The notes under the pieces: generated by a model
What the model was told of the DNA's origin: nothing
What the model saw: only the letters and a program-made list of their open reading frames with translations
The model's database searches: none
Program-made: the position numbers and the translations under genes
Origin: Roseovarius sp.
GTDB taxonomy: Bacteria; Pseudomonadota; Alphaproteobacteria; Rhodobacterales; Rhodobacteraceae
Assembly: GCA_021775255.1 (NCBI GenBank)
Contig: JAJFIA010000004.1
Location: 124,001 to 188,000, forward strand
Reading direction: 5' to 3'
DNA: 64,000 bases
Part shown: positions 17,159-26,885 of the stretch, piece after piece
Layout of the letters: every line of letters begins with the position of its first letter
How positions within the stretch are numbered: position 1 is the stretch's first letter

Positions 17159-18445
17159 ATGGCACAACACGGCATCATCCTGACCGGGCAGGTTTTGTCC
17201 TATGACAGATCACCCTTTGCCGACGATCCGGCAGCGGCAGCCACCCTGAATGAGGCGGTGCTTCTTGAGCGCGGCCTGATTGCGGCCACCGGCAGCCGTG
17301 CCGCGCTGATTGCCAAAGCACCGGAGGCTGAAATCCATGATCATTCCAACGCCCTGATCTGCGCGGGCTTTGTCGACGCGCATGTGCATTATCCGCAAAC
17401 CGCGATGATCGCCAGTTGGGGCAAACGCCTGATTGACTGGCTGAATTCCTATACCTTCCCCGAGGAAATGCGCTTTATTGATCCCGATTATGCCACCCTG
17501 ATTGCCGAACGCTATCTTGATCTCACTCTGGCCAATGGCACCACCACCGCCTGCAGCTTTGCCACCATCCACCCCGCCAGCGTGGAGGCCTTTTTCACCG
17601 CCGCACAGGCCCGTGGCCAGCGCATGATAACGGGCAAAACCTGCATGGATCGCAACGCGCCCGAGGGCCTTAGGGATACGGCGCAATCGGCCTATGATGA
17701 CAGCAAAGCCTTGCTTGAAAAATGGCACGGGGTGGACAGGCTGTCCTACGCCATCACGCCGCGGTTTTCGCCCACCTCGACGCCCGAACAGCTTGAGGCC
17801 ATGGGCGCGCTCTGGGCTGAAAACCCTGACTGCCTGATGCAAACCCACCTCAGCGAGCAGACCGACGAGATTGCCTGGGTCAGATCGCTCTACCCTTCGG
17901 CGCGCGACTATCTTGATACCTACGAGATGCACGGGCTGTTGGGCGAACGCGGCCTATACGGCCATGCCATCCACCTTGAGCCACGCGAACGCGACCGGCT
18001 GCGCGAGGTGAATGCCGCCCTGATCCACTGCCCCACCTCCAACACCTTCATCGGCTCGGGGCTGTTTGATATGGCGGGCCTCACCGCAGGCGGCCACCGT
18101 GTCGGCCTTGCAACGGATACCGGCGGCGGTTCAAGCTTTTCCATGCTGCGCACCATGGCGGCGGCTTACGAGATCGGTCAGCTCAACGGCGCAGCCCTGC
18201 ATCCCTCGCAGCTCATGTATCTGGCCACCGCCGGTTCGGCCAAGGCGTTGCATATGGGCGATAAAATCGGCAATATCAAACCGGGGATGGAGGCCGATGT
18301 CATCGTGCTTGATCTTGCCTCAACCCCGGCGATTGCCCAGCGCCACGCCCATGCAGATGATATATGGGAGGCGATATTTCCCACCATCATGATGGGCGAT
18401 GACCGCGCCATCCGCGAGGTCTGGATCAACGGCAAACGCATCTGA
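17159..18445 (+). CDS. guaD: Guanine deaminase
   Basis: A 428-aa amidohydrolase that converts guanine to xanthine. Zn ligands are visible in order: DAHVHYPQ (HxH, about residue 75), THLSEQTDE (about 225), GHAIHLEP (about 265) and ATDTGGGSSFSM (Asp, about 318). The PQTAMIASWGKRLIDWLNSY segment is the purine-specific part that separates guanine deaminases from other ATZ/TRZ-type enzymes. The protein is cytosolic and full length. It is monocistronic, preceded by four tandem 11-bp repeats that touch the ribosome site. The convergent gene downstream is a CoxE-type protein. Confidence 0.92.
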   Translation: MAQHGIILTGQVLSYDRSPFADDPAAAATLNEAVLLERGLIAATGSRAALIAKAPEAEIHDHSNALICAGFVDAHVHYPQTAMIASWGKRLIDWLNSYTFPEEMRFIDPDYATLIAERYLDLTLANGTTTACSFATIHPASVEAFFTAAQARGQRMITGKTCMDRNAPEGLRDTAQSAYDDSKALLEKWHGVDRLSYAITPRFSPTSTPEQLEAMGALWAENPDCLMQTHLSEQTDEIAWVRSLYPSARDYLDTYEMHGLLGERGLYGHAIHLEPRERDRLREVNAALIHCPTSNTFIGSGLFDMAGLTAGGHRVGLATDTGGGSSFSMLRTMAAAYEIGQLNGAALHPSQLMYLATAGSAKALHMGDKIGNIKPGMEADVIVLDLASTPAIAQRHAHADDIWEAIFPTIMMGDDRAIREVWINGKRI

Positions 18446-18474
18446 AACGGTTTTTCAAAACCAACAGGCCCGCC

Positions 18475-19740
18475 TCAATCCCCCATTGGCAATCCTGCCA
18501 TCAGCCGCGCCTTTTCGCCCATGTCCTCAGGCGTTGAAATCACCTTGCCCAGCTCCTCAAGCGTGGCGAGTGAGTGCCCCGCCCGGAACGCATCCACATG
18601 CGGCAGCATCGCCGCAATACCGCGCGCCCTGGGGGCAAATCCCTCCCATCTGAGCAGCGGATTGACCCAGATCAGGCGCCGCGCCGAGAGATGCAGCCGC
18701 TCGATCTCGCGGCTGAGTTGCCCCGGCTCATCGCGATCCAGCCCATCGGTGATCAGCAGCACCACCGCGCCCTGCCCCATCACCCGGCGCGACCAGTCGC
18801 GGTTGAACTGATGCAGGCAGGCCCCGATCCTTGTGCCGCCTTCCCAGTCCTGTGCCTGTTTGCCGGCACTGGCCAGCGCCGCATCCACATCGCGCGTTGC
18901 CAGATGCCGGGTGATATTCGTCAGCCGGGTGCCAAAGGTAAAGCCATGCACCTTTGCCCAGCCTTGCCCGCGCCTGTTGGCCACCGCATGCACAAAATGC
19001 AGCACCATCCGGCTATATTGGCTCATCGAGCCGGAAATATCGCAGATCACCACCAGATTGGGCCAGCGCGGCCGGGGCTTTTTCAGTGCAATCCTGTCCA
19101 GCTCACCGCCCCTGCGCATCGCCTGCCTGAGGCTGCGGCGCGCATCAAACCTGCCGCCCGCATGGCTTGGTGCGCCCCGCCGCGAGGGCAGTGGTTTCAC
19201 CGGCAGGCTGAGCCGCGCCAGCATCCGTTTGGCCTGGGCCATCTCGGCCAGGCTCATCTGCTCGAAATCAAGGTTGCGCAGCCGTTCCTCGCCCGAGCTT
19301 GTGGCACTCGCATCAACCTCGATCATGAGCTCTTCTTCAGCGCTTTCCACCGGTTCGGGCGCATCCCCTTGCGCCCCGTCCAGCAAGGCTTCGGCGGCCC
19401 GTTTCTCGGCCGGTTGCGCCGCGCGATCCTCCTGCACGCCCCTGATAGCGGGCAGCATCATCGCCATCATATGCTCAAGATATTGCGGGTCGCGCCAGTA
19501 AAGCCGGAATATCTGCGCGAAGATACCTGCCTGCTCGGGCCGGTTCACAAAGCACGCCTGCAATGTCCAGAAAAAATCGTGCTTTCGGGTGAAACCCACG
19601 GCCTCAACCGCGCGCACCGCCTCGATCACCCGCCCCGGCCCGATCGGCAGCCCCGCCCGCCGCAGGGCACGGGCAAAATGGGTGATGTTATGGCTCAGCC
19701 GGGGATTGTCCGGCAGATCAAGCGTGGCGCATTCAGGCAT
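18475..19740 (-). CDS. CoxE-like von Willebrand A protein
   Basis: A 421-aa soluble protein of the CoxE/VWA_CoxE type. The N-terminal half is helical with acidic stretches; the C-terminal half is a VWA domain with MIDAS VICDISGSMSQYSRM (about residue 230) and the later conserved DGLDRDEPGQL. It lies directly downstream of a MoxR-type ATPase on the same strand (gap about 60 bp). MoxR AAA+ proteins and VWA partners work together as chaperone pairs in metal-enzyme maturation or envelope stress, for example with CO dehydrogenase; no coxLMS-type target is nearby, so the client is unknown. The start is the ATG at 19740, not the TTG one codon earlier. Confidence 0.88.
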   Translation of the reverse strand: MPECATLDLPDNPRLSHNITHFARALRRAGLPIGPGRVIEAVRAVEAVGFTRKHDFFWTLQACFVNRPEQAGIFAQIFRLYWRDPQYLEHMMAMMLPAIRGVQEDRAAQPAEKRAAEALLDGAQGDAPEPVESAEEELMIEVDASATSSGEERLRNLDFEQMSLAEMAQAKRMLARLSLPVKPLPSRRGAPSHAGGRFDARRSLRQAMRRGGELDRIALKKPRPRWPNLVVICDISGSMSQYSRMVLHFVHAVANRRGQGWAKVHGFTFGTRLTNITRHLATRDVDAALASAGKQAQDWEGGTRIGACLHQFNRDWSRRVMGQGAVVLLITDGLDRDEPGQLSREIERLHLSARRLIWVNPLLRWEGFAPRARGIAAMLPHVDAFRAGHSLATLEELGKVISTPEDMGEKARLMAGLPMGD

Positions 19741-19752
19741 CAAGGTTTTCGC

Positions 19753-19798
19753 GGGGGCGCTGCCCCCACACCCCCGGAGTATTTATGGAAAAATGAAA
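19753..19798 (+). repeat. Gene-end repeat: hairpin plus CGGAGTATTTATGGAAAAATGAAA-type tail
   Basis: GGGGGC/GCCCCC hairpin at 19753-19767 followed by a conserved tail at 19775-19798. The tail reappears inverted at 41481-41502 and 50794-50818, and in a weaker form at 21862-21891. Such sequences are very common at gene ends in Rhodobacterales genomes, from memory. Here it lies between moxR and the CoxE-like gene. Confidence 0.7.
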
Positions 19799-19800
19799 TA

Positions 19801-20709
19801 TCATGCCGCATCAAGCCCGGCTTTGACCTCGTCGAGGATACGTTTGGCCCCGGAGCCCTGAAGCTGCTGAATATCGTCCTGGTATTTCAAAATCGCGCCG
19901 AGAGTATCGGATATTACCTCGGGGCTGAGGTTGATCACATCCAGCGCCAGCAGGCATTTGGCCCAGTCGATTGTCTCGGCCACGCCGGGCTTCTTGAACA
20001 AATCTTCGGTGCGCAGCGCCTGCACGAAGGCCACCACCTCACGGCTGAGGGTTTCGGCGGCCTCCGGTGCACGGGCTTGCAGAATCTCGATCTCACGTTC
20101 AAAATCAGGGTAGTCGACCCAATGATACAGGCACCGGCGTTTCAGCGCGTCATGCACCTCGCGGGTGCGGTTTGAGGTCACGATCACGATCGGCGGCTCG
20201 GGGGCGTGAATGGTGCCCAGTTCCGGGATTGTCACCTGAAAATCGCTCAAAGCTTCCAGCAGGAAGGCCTCGAACGGCTCATCGGTGCGGTCAAGCTCAT
20301 CAATCAGCAACACCGGCGCACCGCCGGGCTGCGGCTGCATCGCCTCCAGCAAAGGCCGCGCGATCAGGAATTCTTCGGTGAAAAGATCGTTCCTGAGCTG
20401 ATCCCGGTCCACCCCGCCCGAGGCCTCGGCCGCGCGGATGGCAATCATCTGGGCCGCGAAATTCCATTCATAAACGGCCGAGGCTGCATCCAGCCCCTCA
20501 TAGCATTGCAACCGGATCAGGCGGCGGCCAAGCCCCGCCGCCAGCGCCTTGGCGATCTCGGTTTTGCCCACCCCGGCCTCGCCTTCCAGAAACAAGGGCC
20601 GGCCCAGGGTCAGAGCCAGGTACACAACCGTGCCCAGCGCCCGGCCGCAGACATAGTTCTGTGTGGCCAGCAGGGCCTGCACATCCTCAATCGAGCCCGG
20701 TTTTTGCAT
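19801..20709 (-). CDS. MoxR-family AAA+ ATPase
   Basis: A 302-aa AAA+ protein. Walker A is EGEAGVGKTE (about 43-52), Walker B LLIDELDRTDEPFEA (about 118-132), sensor 1 VIVTSNRTREVHDAL, and the helical lid follows. The N-terminus MQKPGSIEDVQALLATQNYV is preceded by AAGGAGAG, a strong ribosome site, which sets the start; the frame is open 86 codons further upstream without coding character. It probably remodels a client protein together with the downstream CoxE-like VWA protein. It is divergent from pyrC with a 112-bp gap. Confidence 0.92.
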   Translation of the reverse strand: MQKPGSIEDVQALLATQNYVCGRALGTVVYLALTLGRPLFLEGEAGVGKTEIAKALAAGLGRRLIRLQCYEGLDAASAVYEWNFAAQMIAIRAAEASGGVDRDQLRNDLFTEEFLIARPLLEAMQPQPGGAPVLLIDELDRTDEPFEAFLLEALSDFQVTIPELGTIHAPEPPIVIVTSNRTREVHDALKRRCLYHWVDYPDFEREIEILQARAPEAAETLSREVVAFVQALRTEDLFKKPGVAETIDWAKCLLALDVINLSPEVISDTLGAILKYQDDIQQLQGSGAKRILDEVKAGLDAA

Positions 20710-20821
20710 GATACTCTCCTTATTCACCCTCAGAACTGCATGTGAGAAAGGCCGCGTCAAGAGCGCATGAAAGCCAAATCCTGTACTGGCCTCGCGCCGA
20801 GCAATTGTGTAAGCCCGCATT

Positions 20822-21856
20822 ATGAGCCAAACTCTGACCCTGATCCGCCCGGATGACTGGCACCTGCACCTGCGTGACGGGGCGATGCTCTGCGCGGTGC
20901 TGCCCGAAACCACCCGGCATTTTGCCCGCGCCATCATCATGCCCAATCTGGTGCCGCCGGTGGTCACCGGGGCCGATGCACAAGCCTACCGCAGCCGCAT
21001 CATCGCCGCCATGCCCGAGGGCGCGGATTTCACGCCCCTGATGACGCTTTATCTTACCGAAGACACCGACGCGCAGGATGTGGCCGCCGCCCATGCCAGC
21101 GGTCTGATCACCGCTGTCAAGCTATATCCCGCCGGGGCCACCACCAATTCCGCCAGCGGCGTGGCAGATTTTGACCGCGTGCGCGGCGTGCTTGAGCGCA
21201 TGGCCGAAATAGGCCTGCCGCTTTGCCTGCACGGCGAGGTGACCGACCCGGATATTGACATATTCGACCGCGAGGCAGCGTTCATCGACCGCGTGCTTGA
21301 CCCTCTCCGCCGCGCCACGCCGGGGTTAAAAACGGTGCTGGAACATATCACCACCAAAGACGGTGTGGATTATGCCAGAAGTCAGGATGATCTGGCGGCC
21401 ACGATCACCACCCACCATTTGATCATCAACCGCAATCATATCCTGGTGGGCGGCATCAAACCGCATTACTACTGCCTGCCCGTGGCCAAACGTGAAAGCC
21501 ACCGCCTGGCGCTGCGTGCCGCCGCCACCTCGGGCGACAGCCGCTTCTTTCTTGGCACTGACAGCGCGCCGCACACAGATATGCTCAAGGAAAACGCCTG
21601 CGGCTGTGCCGGATGTTTCACCGCCTCCAACACCATGGCGATCCTTGCGCATGTGTTTGAAGAGGAAAATGCCCTTGAGCGGCTTGAAGGCTTCACCTCC
21701 CGCCATGGCCCGGCTTTCTATGGCCTGCCCACAAACAAGGCCACACTCACCCTGAGCAAAGGCGCGGCCTATACCAGCCCCGATAAAATCCCCACCGATG
21801 ATGGCCCGGTTACCGTTTTCGACCCCGGCTTCGAGCTTCAATGGAAAGTGACCTGA
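20822..21856 (+). CDS. pyrC: Dihydroorotase
   Basis: A 344-aa class II dihydroorotase, third step of pyrimidine synthesis (carbamoyl-aspartate to dihydroorotate). Zn ligands and catalytic residues: [10 protein letters not shown] (HxH, about residue 13), [12 protein letters not shown] with the lysine that is carboxylated (about 100), [14 protein letters not shown] and GTDSAPH (about 247). The length matches Escherichia coli PyrC. The pyrE gene follows in the same direction after 76 bp, giving a small pyrimidine unit. The gap between them contains a degenerate gene-end repeat (21862-21891). Confidence 0.95.
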   Translation: MSQTLTLIRPDDWHLHLRDGAMLCAVLPETTRHFARAIIMPNLVPPVVTGADAQAYRSRIIAAMPEGADFTPLMTLYLTEDTDAQDVAAAHASGLITAVKLYPAGATTNSASGVADFDRVRGVLERMAEIGLPLCLHGEVTDPDIDIFDREAAFIDRVLDPLRRATPGLKTVLEHITTKDGVDYARSQDDLAATITTHHLIINRNHILVGGIKPHYYCLPVAKRESHRLALRAAATSGDSRFFLGTDSAPHTDMLKENACGCAGCFTASNTMAILAHVFEEENALERLEGFTSRHGPAFYGLPTNKATLTLSKGAAYTSPDKIPTDDGPVTVFDPGFELQWKVT

Positions 21857-21932
21857 GGCTTCTTCTGGCCATAAATATCCTCGCCGAAGGCATGAAATCT
21901 CTGCTCTGTAAAAACGTATAAGGACGATACAG

Positions 21933-22607
21933 ATGATCCCCGCATCCTTCCCTACACCCAAAGAAATCGCCCGCCTGAGCGCCCGCATGCTGCTTGAAAT
22001 CAGTGCCGTACATTTCAACGCGGATCAGCCCTTCATCCTTGCCTCGGGCCTGCCCAGCCCGACCTATATCGATTGTCGCAAACTGATCAGCTTTCCGCGT
22101 ATTCGCGCCACGCTGATGGATTTTCTCACCGTCACGGTAATGCGCAATGCGGGCTTTGAAGCCTTTGACAATATCGCAGGGGGAGAGACCGCCGGCATCC
22201 CGTTTGCCGCCCTTGTGGCCGAGCGCATGGCCCTTCCCATGACCTATGTCAGGAAAAAACCCAAAGGCTACGGGCGCAACGCCCGCATTGAAGGCGTGAT
22301 GCAGGAAGGCGAGCGCGTGCTGCTGGTCGAAGACCTCACCACCGATGGCGGCTCCAAGCTCAGCTTTGTCGATGCGATCCGCGAAACCGGGGCCACCTGC
22401 AACCACACGGCGGTGATTTTCTACTACGGTATTTTCGATGAGACCGAAAAAACCCTTTCGGATCACGGCATTGATCTGCATTACCTCTGCACCTGGTGGG
22501 ATGTGCTGGCCGAGGCCCGCGATCAGGGCAGCTTTGACTCCAAAACCCTCAACGGTGTTGAGGAATTTCTGAAGGACCCGCGCAAGTGGCAGGCAGCACG
22601 CGGATGA
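21933..22607 (+). CDS. pyrE: Orotate phosphoribosyltransferase
   Basis: A 224-aa enzyme that joins orotate to PRPP to form OMP, next step after PyrC. The PRPP loop is [15 protein letters not shown] (about 130-144), and the flexible loop is [17 protein letters not shown], typical of PyrE. It is cytosolic and dimeric in the family. Position right after pyrC suggests joint expression. No attenuator like that of enterobacterial pyrE is visible. Confidence 0.94.
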   Translation: MIPASFPTPKEIARLSARMLLEISAVHFNADQPFILASGLPSPTYIDCRKLISFPRIRATLMDFLTVTVMRNAGFEAFDNIAGGETAGIPFAALVAERMALPMTYVRKKPKGYGRNARIEGVMQEGERVLLVEDLTTDGGSKLSFVDAIRETGATCNHTAVIFYYGIFDETEKTLSDHGIDLHYLCTWWDVLAEARDQGSFDSKTLNGVEEFLKDPRKWQAARG

Positions 22608-22690
22608 CGTTTCATTGGTCATCTGAGCGCTGAATACCCTGCCAAAGACACGAAAATTGAAATGATAGCCTGCAAGCATGAGCACCGGCC

Positions 22691-23461
22691 ATGACAGACC
22701 AAACTGAGCCCCCCATCACCTTAGGCGACAAACTAAGATCGCAAAAGCCCGATCAAAATATCCATGTCTCACAGATTTTACTGATTGCAGTCATCCTTTT
22801 GGTATCCGCGATCATGTCCATTCTGATGTGGTGGGCATTCAACACTCTTTATCCGGCGCTGGCAGTCCTGATCATAAGTGATATCGACATCTTGATAATT
22901 TTCATAAGCTTCATACGCAAAAAAAACTCTGCCAAAAGGGGCGGGTTAAACCACTTTCTGACCCAAGCTGACCAACAGGGGTTTATGGCAAATCTCAAAC
23001 TATCCGACAAAACCGTCATTTTTGACGGCAGCAACATATATCATTTCGGGGTTGAGAATGGGTTGGGCAGCAAAGCACTGAAATGGCTCATCAATGAACT
23101 CAGGTCGGATGGCTTTCGCCTGATATGCTTTTTTGATGCAAATATCTATTTCACCCTGTCGGAAAACGGTGAGTTCAGCAAAGGTGAGAGATTTTCCATC
23201 GCCATCCTGCAAAGGCTCTTTGGCCTGGTTGAGAACGAGATCTATGTCGTCCCCGCAGGCAATCAGGCAGATCTTTATATCATTGAGAGCCTTTCACATC
23301 TGCCGGTTTCCTTTGTGGTCACAAATGACAGGTTTCGTGATTATCAAGAACACTATGATTTCCTTGGCAAAGACACCCAATGGCGAAAGGGGCTGACCAT
23401 CAAACAGGGCCAGCTAATCATGTATCAGTATAAATTCAGTGACCCCGTCATGATCTCATAG
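22691..23461 (+). CDS. Membrane-anchored NYN (Zc3h12a/PIN-like) nuclease candidate
   Basis: A 256-aa protein. Two hydrophobic segments (about 29-48 and 52-75) anchor it; the remainder is cytoplasmic by charge (IRKK after the second segment). From residue 107 a PIN-like fold is suggested: KTVIFDGSNIYHFG (Asp112, Asn115), LICFFDANIYF (Asp149), NQADLYIIESL (Asp194) and VVTNDRFRDY (Asp213). This matches the pattern of Zc3h12a-type NYN ribonucleases (DGSN, then a TNDxFRD box). The gene is AT-richer than pyrE and dnaB around it. The target RNA is unknown; a membrane-held RNase could act in RNA decay or stress response. No antitoxin-like partner is adjacent. Confidence 0.6.
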   Translation: MTDQTEPPITLGDKLRSQKPDQNIHVSQILLIAVILLVSAIMSILMWWAFNTLYPALAVLIISDIDILIIFISFIRKKNSAKRGGLNHFLTQADQQGFMANLKLSDKTVIFDGSNIYHFGVENGLGSKALKWLINELRSDGFRLICFFDANIYFTLSENGEFSKGERFSIAILQRLFGLVENEIYVVPAGNQADLYIIESLSHLPVSFVVTNDRFRDYQEHYDFLGKDTQWRKGLTIKQGQLIMYQYKFSDPVMIS

Positions 23462-23629
23462 CCTTGCCGCAATTCGGGCGCGGCATGGTGTTGCCCCATA
23501 TCCAGCCCCGGCCAGGAGCATAATTTTTTATAGGGATATGGTATGGGTATATTTGTAGATAAACTACTACATATTGACGAAACGCACCATTTCAATGCAA
23601 TATGTACCCCTGATTGGATATTCACATGC

Positions 23630-23638
23630 TTATCCACA
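23630..23638 (+). promoter_or_regulatory. Perfect DnaA box upstream of dnaB
   Basis: TTATCCACA, the consensus DnaA nonamer, lies about 70 bp before the dnaB start in an AT-rich stretch. One exact copy of a 9-mer is expected roughly every 130 kb on either strand, so its place before the replicative helicase gene is noteworthy, although a single box may be chance. Confidence 0.5.
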
Positions 23639-23705
23639 GAAACATACAATTTGCACCGCCCGGCATAATATCTGTATGACAAGTTCAAAAAACCCGAGGG
23701 ACATG

Positions 23706-25214
23706 ATGAACGAGATCGCCAGTTTCAACGCCACCGGAACCCAGGCCGGTGCCGAAGTGGAAACCCCCGAATCCGTGCCCCATTCCACCGAGGCCGAGCA
23801 ACAGCTTCTGGGTGCAATTCTAACCAATAACGATATTTACGACCGGGTCGCGTCCATTATCGGCCCGCAGCATTTCTATGAGCCGGTCCATGCCCGGATT
23901 TATGAGATTGCCTCGGCCCGCATTGCCAAGAACAATCTCGCCTCCCCGGTGACGCTGAAATCCTACATGGAAAATGATGAGGGCCTCAGGGAGCTGGGCG
24001 GCCCGGCTTATCTGGCCCGCCTCGCCGGGGCCGCGATCAGCACTTACGCGGTGCGCGATTATGCCCAGATGATCTATGATCTGGCGATCCGGCGCGAATT
24101 GATCGGCCTTGGCCATGACATCGCCGGCAAGGCCGCCAATGTCGAGGTCGAAAGCGAGCCAAAGGATCAGATCGTCGAGGCCGAACAAAAACTTTATGCG
24201 CTTTCCGAACAGGGCAAAACCGACAGCGGTTTTCAATCCTTTCTGGCCGCCGTCACCGATGCGGTCAACATCGCCAATGCCGCCTATCAGCGCGATGGCG
24301 GGCTGGCGGGTATCTCGACCGGCTTCATCGACATGGATAAAAAACTCGGGGGCCTGCATAAATCCGATCTGCTGATCCTTGCCGGACGGCCCTCGATGGG
24401 CAAAACCTCGCTGGCCACCAACCTCGCGTTCAACATCGCCAAAACCTATAAGCGCGGGCAGTTGCCCGATGGCTCTGAGGGCGCGGTCGATGGCGGCGTC
24501 GTGGGGTTTTTCAGCCTTGAGATGAGTGCCGAACAGCTTGCCGCGCGGGTACTTTCCGAGGCCTCCGAAGTGCCCTCCGAGCAAATCCGCCGCGGCGATC
24601 TGACCGAAGGCGAATTCCGCCGCTTTGTCGATGCTGCCAAAACCCTCGAATCCTGCCCGCTGCATATTGATGATACACCAGCCCTGCCGATCAGCCAGCT
24701 CGCCGCCCGCGCCCGGCGCCTGAAACGCACTCACGGGCTGGACGTTCTGATCGTGGATTACCTGCAACTGGTGCGCGGCACCGGCCGCTCGGAAAACCGC
24801 GTCAATGAAATCAGCGAGATCACCATGGGCCTCAAGGCCATCGCCAAGGAACTGAACATCCCGGTGATTGCGCTTTCACAGCTATCGCGCCAAGTTGAAA
24901 ACCGTGAAGACAAGCGCCCGCAATTATCCGATCTGCGCGAATCCGGCTCGATCGAGCAGGATGCCGATGTGGTGATGTTCGTCTTCCGCGAGGAATATTA
25001 TGCCGAGCGTGAAAAACCTTCCGACGACAAGCTTGAAGAAATGGCCGCCTGGCAGGAGCGCATGGAACGCCTGCACGGCAAGGCAGAAATTGTCATCGGC
25101 AAACAGCGCCACGGCCCCATCGGCACCATCGAGATGAGCTTTGAAGGCCGTTTCACCCGATTTGGCAATCTGGTGAAGCCGTGGCAGCAGGATGGCGGAG
25201 ATCAGGAATTCTGA
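23706..25214 (+). CDS. dnaB: Replicative DNA helicase
   Basis: A 502-aa hexameric helicase. The N-terminal domain begins HSTEAEQQLLGAILTNND (about 22-39), a linker follows, and the RecA-like domain has Walker A GRPSMGKTS (about 227), the DnaB motif SLEMSAEQLA, Walker B VLIVDYLQL, and the arginine finger region RESGSIEQDADVV. No intein interrupts it. Two ATGs, 23703 and 23706, follow a GAGGG ribosome site; MNEIASFN is the usual beginning in relatives, so I use the second. The frame is open upstream to 23574 without homology. A DnaA box lies upstream. Confidence 0.95.
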   Translation: MNEIASFNATGTQAGAEVETPESVPHSTEAEQQLLGAILTNNDIYDRVASIIGPQHFYEPVHARIYEIASARIAKNNLASPVTLKSYMENDEGLRELGGPAYLARLAGAAISTYAVRDYAQMIYDLAIRRELIGLGHDIAGKAANVEVESEPKDQIVEAEQKLYALSEQGKTDSGFQSFLAAVTDAVNIANAAYQRDGGLAGISTGFIDMDKKLGGLHKSDLLILAGRPSMGKTSLATNLAFNIAKTYKRGQLPDGSEGAVDGGVVGFFSLEMSAEQLAARVLSEASEVPSEQIRRGDLTEGEFRRFVDAAKTLESCPLHIDDTPALPISQLAARARRLKRTHGLDVLIVDYLQLVRGTGRSENRVNEISEITMGLKAIAKELNIPVIALSQLSRQVENREDKRPQLSDLRESGSIEQDADVVMFVFREEYYAEREKPSDDKLEEMAAWQERMERLHGKAEIVIGKQRHGPIGTIEMSFEGRFTRFGNLVKPWQQDGGDQEF

Positions 25215-25581
25215 ACCGGCAAGCCTTCGACAGCGGTGATTTAGAGCAAAACCAATCCATGAAATCTGCGCAGGTTGACCCTGTGCCTGAGTGCCGGGCA
25301 AACCTGCGTTTATACGCGCCAAAAACGAGTGTCTTTACCTCCGGCCTCGTCGTCGGATAGCCCGCGAAATCCCGGCAAACGACAGCCCCAGCCCAACATG
25401 CTCTACCTAAGAGGGAGCGGCAGAAAAAAGCTGGTGGGAATGGCGGCATGATCATTGTTTTGACACAGTTATTCCATTATGATGATTCTATTAACTGCGC
25501 TAATATCTGTGCGAACCGAAATTTACTCAATTTTTTGTATTGTTCATATAGATAATTAATAACAACGAGGAATTACCAACG
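25215..25581. other. AT-richer intergenic region between dnaB and a Hint gene
   Basis: 367 bp. It contains a weak 8-bp inverted repeat (CGCAGGTT 25269-25276 with AACCTGCG 25301-25308), which could end dnaB transcription, and an AT-rich stretch (25500-25560) likely to hold the promoter of the Hint-domain gene. TTGACA occurs near 25459, but I cannot place a convincing -10 at normal distance. I see no gene. Confidence 0.4.
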
Positions 25582-26631
25582 ATGCCATCAACATTTTGGG
25601 CACGAACAGATAGCAATACCGCCAACAATGCAGCCTTGAATCTGACAGGGGATCCGGCGATTGAAATTACCTTTGTCGCTTCGGGCGGCAGCGGTGACCT
25701 GATACTCGACCAACCAGCACCCGGCCAGATAGATCCTGACACCCAGGTTGTGATTGATGGCGTAAGTTATAATTTCACATTCGAGCTAAGCGGCACCATG
25801 CCAACCCAGAATAGTGATGGTGCGCAGCAGGTTCCAGAACAGTTCGAAGGATCGGCTGTTTATGTCGTCACGGTTCAGGATTACCCAGTTGCTGGTGAAA
25901 CAACCCGTTTGACGTTTCTGCCCGATGGTTCTGCAAGCCAGACCGATATGGATGCCTTTGGAAACGGTGCAATCGACATACAGAATATTGACGAAACACC
26001 CCCACCTTCCCCCGTGTGTTTTGCGGCTGGCACAAAAATCCTGACACCCCGTGGCGAGGTTTTGGTCGAAGATTTGCAGACAGGCGATATCATTACCACT
26101 CTCGATGGCGGCCCAATGCCGATCATTTGGATATCAAAAAGCACTCATTCCTGGCCCCTTGAAGACGACAAGAGCAAACCCATAAAGATTTCCGCTGGGG
26201 CGCTTGGCCAGAATTCACCAAAGCGGGATTTGGTTGTCTCTCCATTGCATAAAGTGCTTCTTTCCGACGCTTGCGTGCCTGAACTCTTTGCAGAAACCGA
26301 TGTTCTGGCCCCCGCCAAGGGGCTGCTCTCGCTGCCGGGTGTGCGACAGATGAAGGGTAAAAAGGAAGTCGTGTATTACCACATCCTCATGTCCAAACAC
26401 TCCATTCTTGTATCGGACGGCGCACCATCCGAAAGCTTTTTTCCTGGGCCATGTGCAATCGAGATGCTAAAACAGCACCAGCGAGACGAGATTTTCGCGC
26501 TGTTTCCCGATTTGGTGGAAAACCCTGAAATAGGCTATGGACCGCAGGCACGGCGCTGCCTCACCCGGGCAGAAACCGAACAGGTGGTAGCACAAATAAA
26601 CCGGCGCAGAGCCCCGGCGAAGGCTGCGTAA
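25582..26631 (+). CDS. Hint-domain (Hint_2) protein
   Basis: A 349-aa protein. Residues 1-145 are acidic, poor in charge clusters and of unknown fold. Then a Hint_2 domain: PVCFAAGTKILTPRG (nucleophile candidate Cys146), VEDLQTGDIITT, VVSPLHKVLL (the His of the TxxH-type block) and YYHILMSKHSILVSDG with ESFFPG near residue 285. No signal peptide is visible; such proteins in this group are usually thought to leave by type I secretion, which is inferred. It lies between dnaB and alr, which are often direct neighbours, and is lower in GC, so it looks inserted. A second Hint gene is at 32279. Confidence 0.85.
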   Translation: MPSTFWARTDSNTANNAALNLTGDPAIEITFVASGGSGDLILDQPAPGQIDPDTQVVIDGVSYNFTFELSGTMPTQNSDGAQQVPEQFEGSAVYVVTVQDYPVAGETTRLTFLPDGSASQTDMDAFGNGAIDIQNIDETPPPSPVCFAAGTKILTPRGEVLVEDLQTGDIITTLDGGPMPIIWISKSTHSWPLEDDKSKPIKISAGALGQNSPKRDLVVSPLHKVLLSDACVPELFAETDVLAPAKGLLSLPGVRQMKGKKEVVYYHILMSKHSILVSDGAPSESFFPGPCAIEMLKQHQRDEIFALFPDLVENPEIGYGPQARRCLTRAETEQVVAQINRRRAPAKAA

Positions 26632-26687
26632 CCTTCGCATTCTTAAAATCGAGTTTTGTCTGCATTACATAACCCACATCGCAAAGA

Positions 26688-26716
26688 AGCGTTTCGATAT
26701 ATGTGATCGAAATGCT
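26688..26716. terminator. GCGTTTCG-family palindrome after Hint gene
   Basis: AGCGTTTCGAT (26688-26698) and ATCGAAATGCT (26706-26716) pair at 10 of 11 positions with a 7-nt loop, in the gap between the Hint gene and alr. Same family as 16958, 32025 and 44544-44650. Confidence 0.6.
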
Positions 26717-26885
26717 CTTTGCCGATGCGATCCTTGCACTCTGATAATTGGACCAGGTAAAAACGTCAGGATCATCCCTCTTTTCACGGCCAGACCTGTT
26801 TGCCGAACAATGCCCGTGAGCGCGAACACGTCAATCATGTGGTTTCCCTCTTGACCCCACTGTCCATCCTGTCAAAACCCTACCC

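Noticed and set aside
18574..20175. A 533-codon frame opposite the CoxE-like and moxR genes
   Set aside because: Antisense shadow; it spans two well-supported genes and their gap and lacks any motif.
25459..25490. A sigma-70 promoter TTGACA for the Hint gene
   Set aside because: No -10 box at 16-18 bp; TATGAT lies only 12 bp away.
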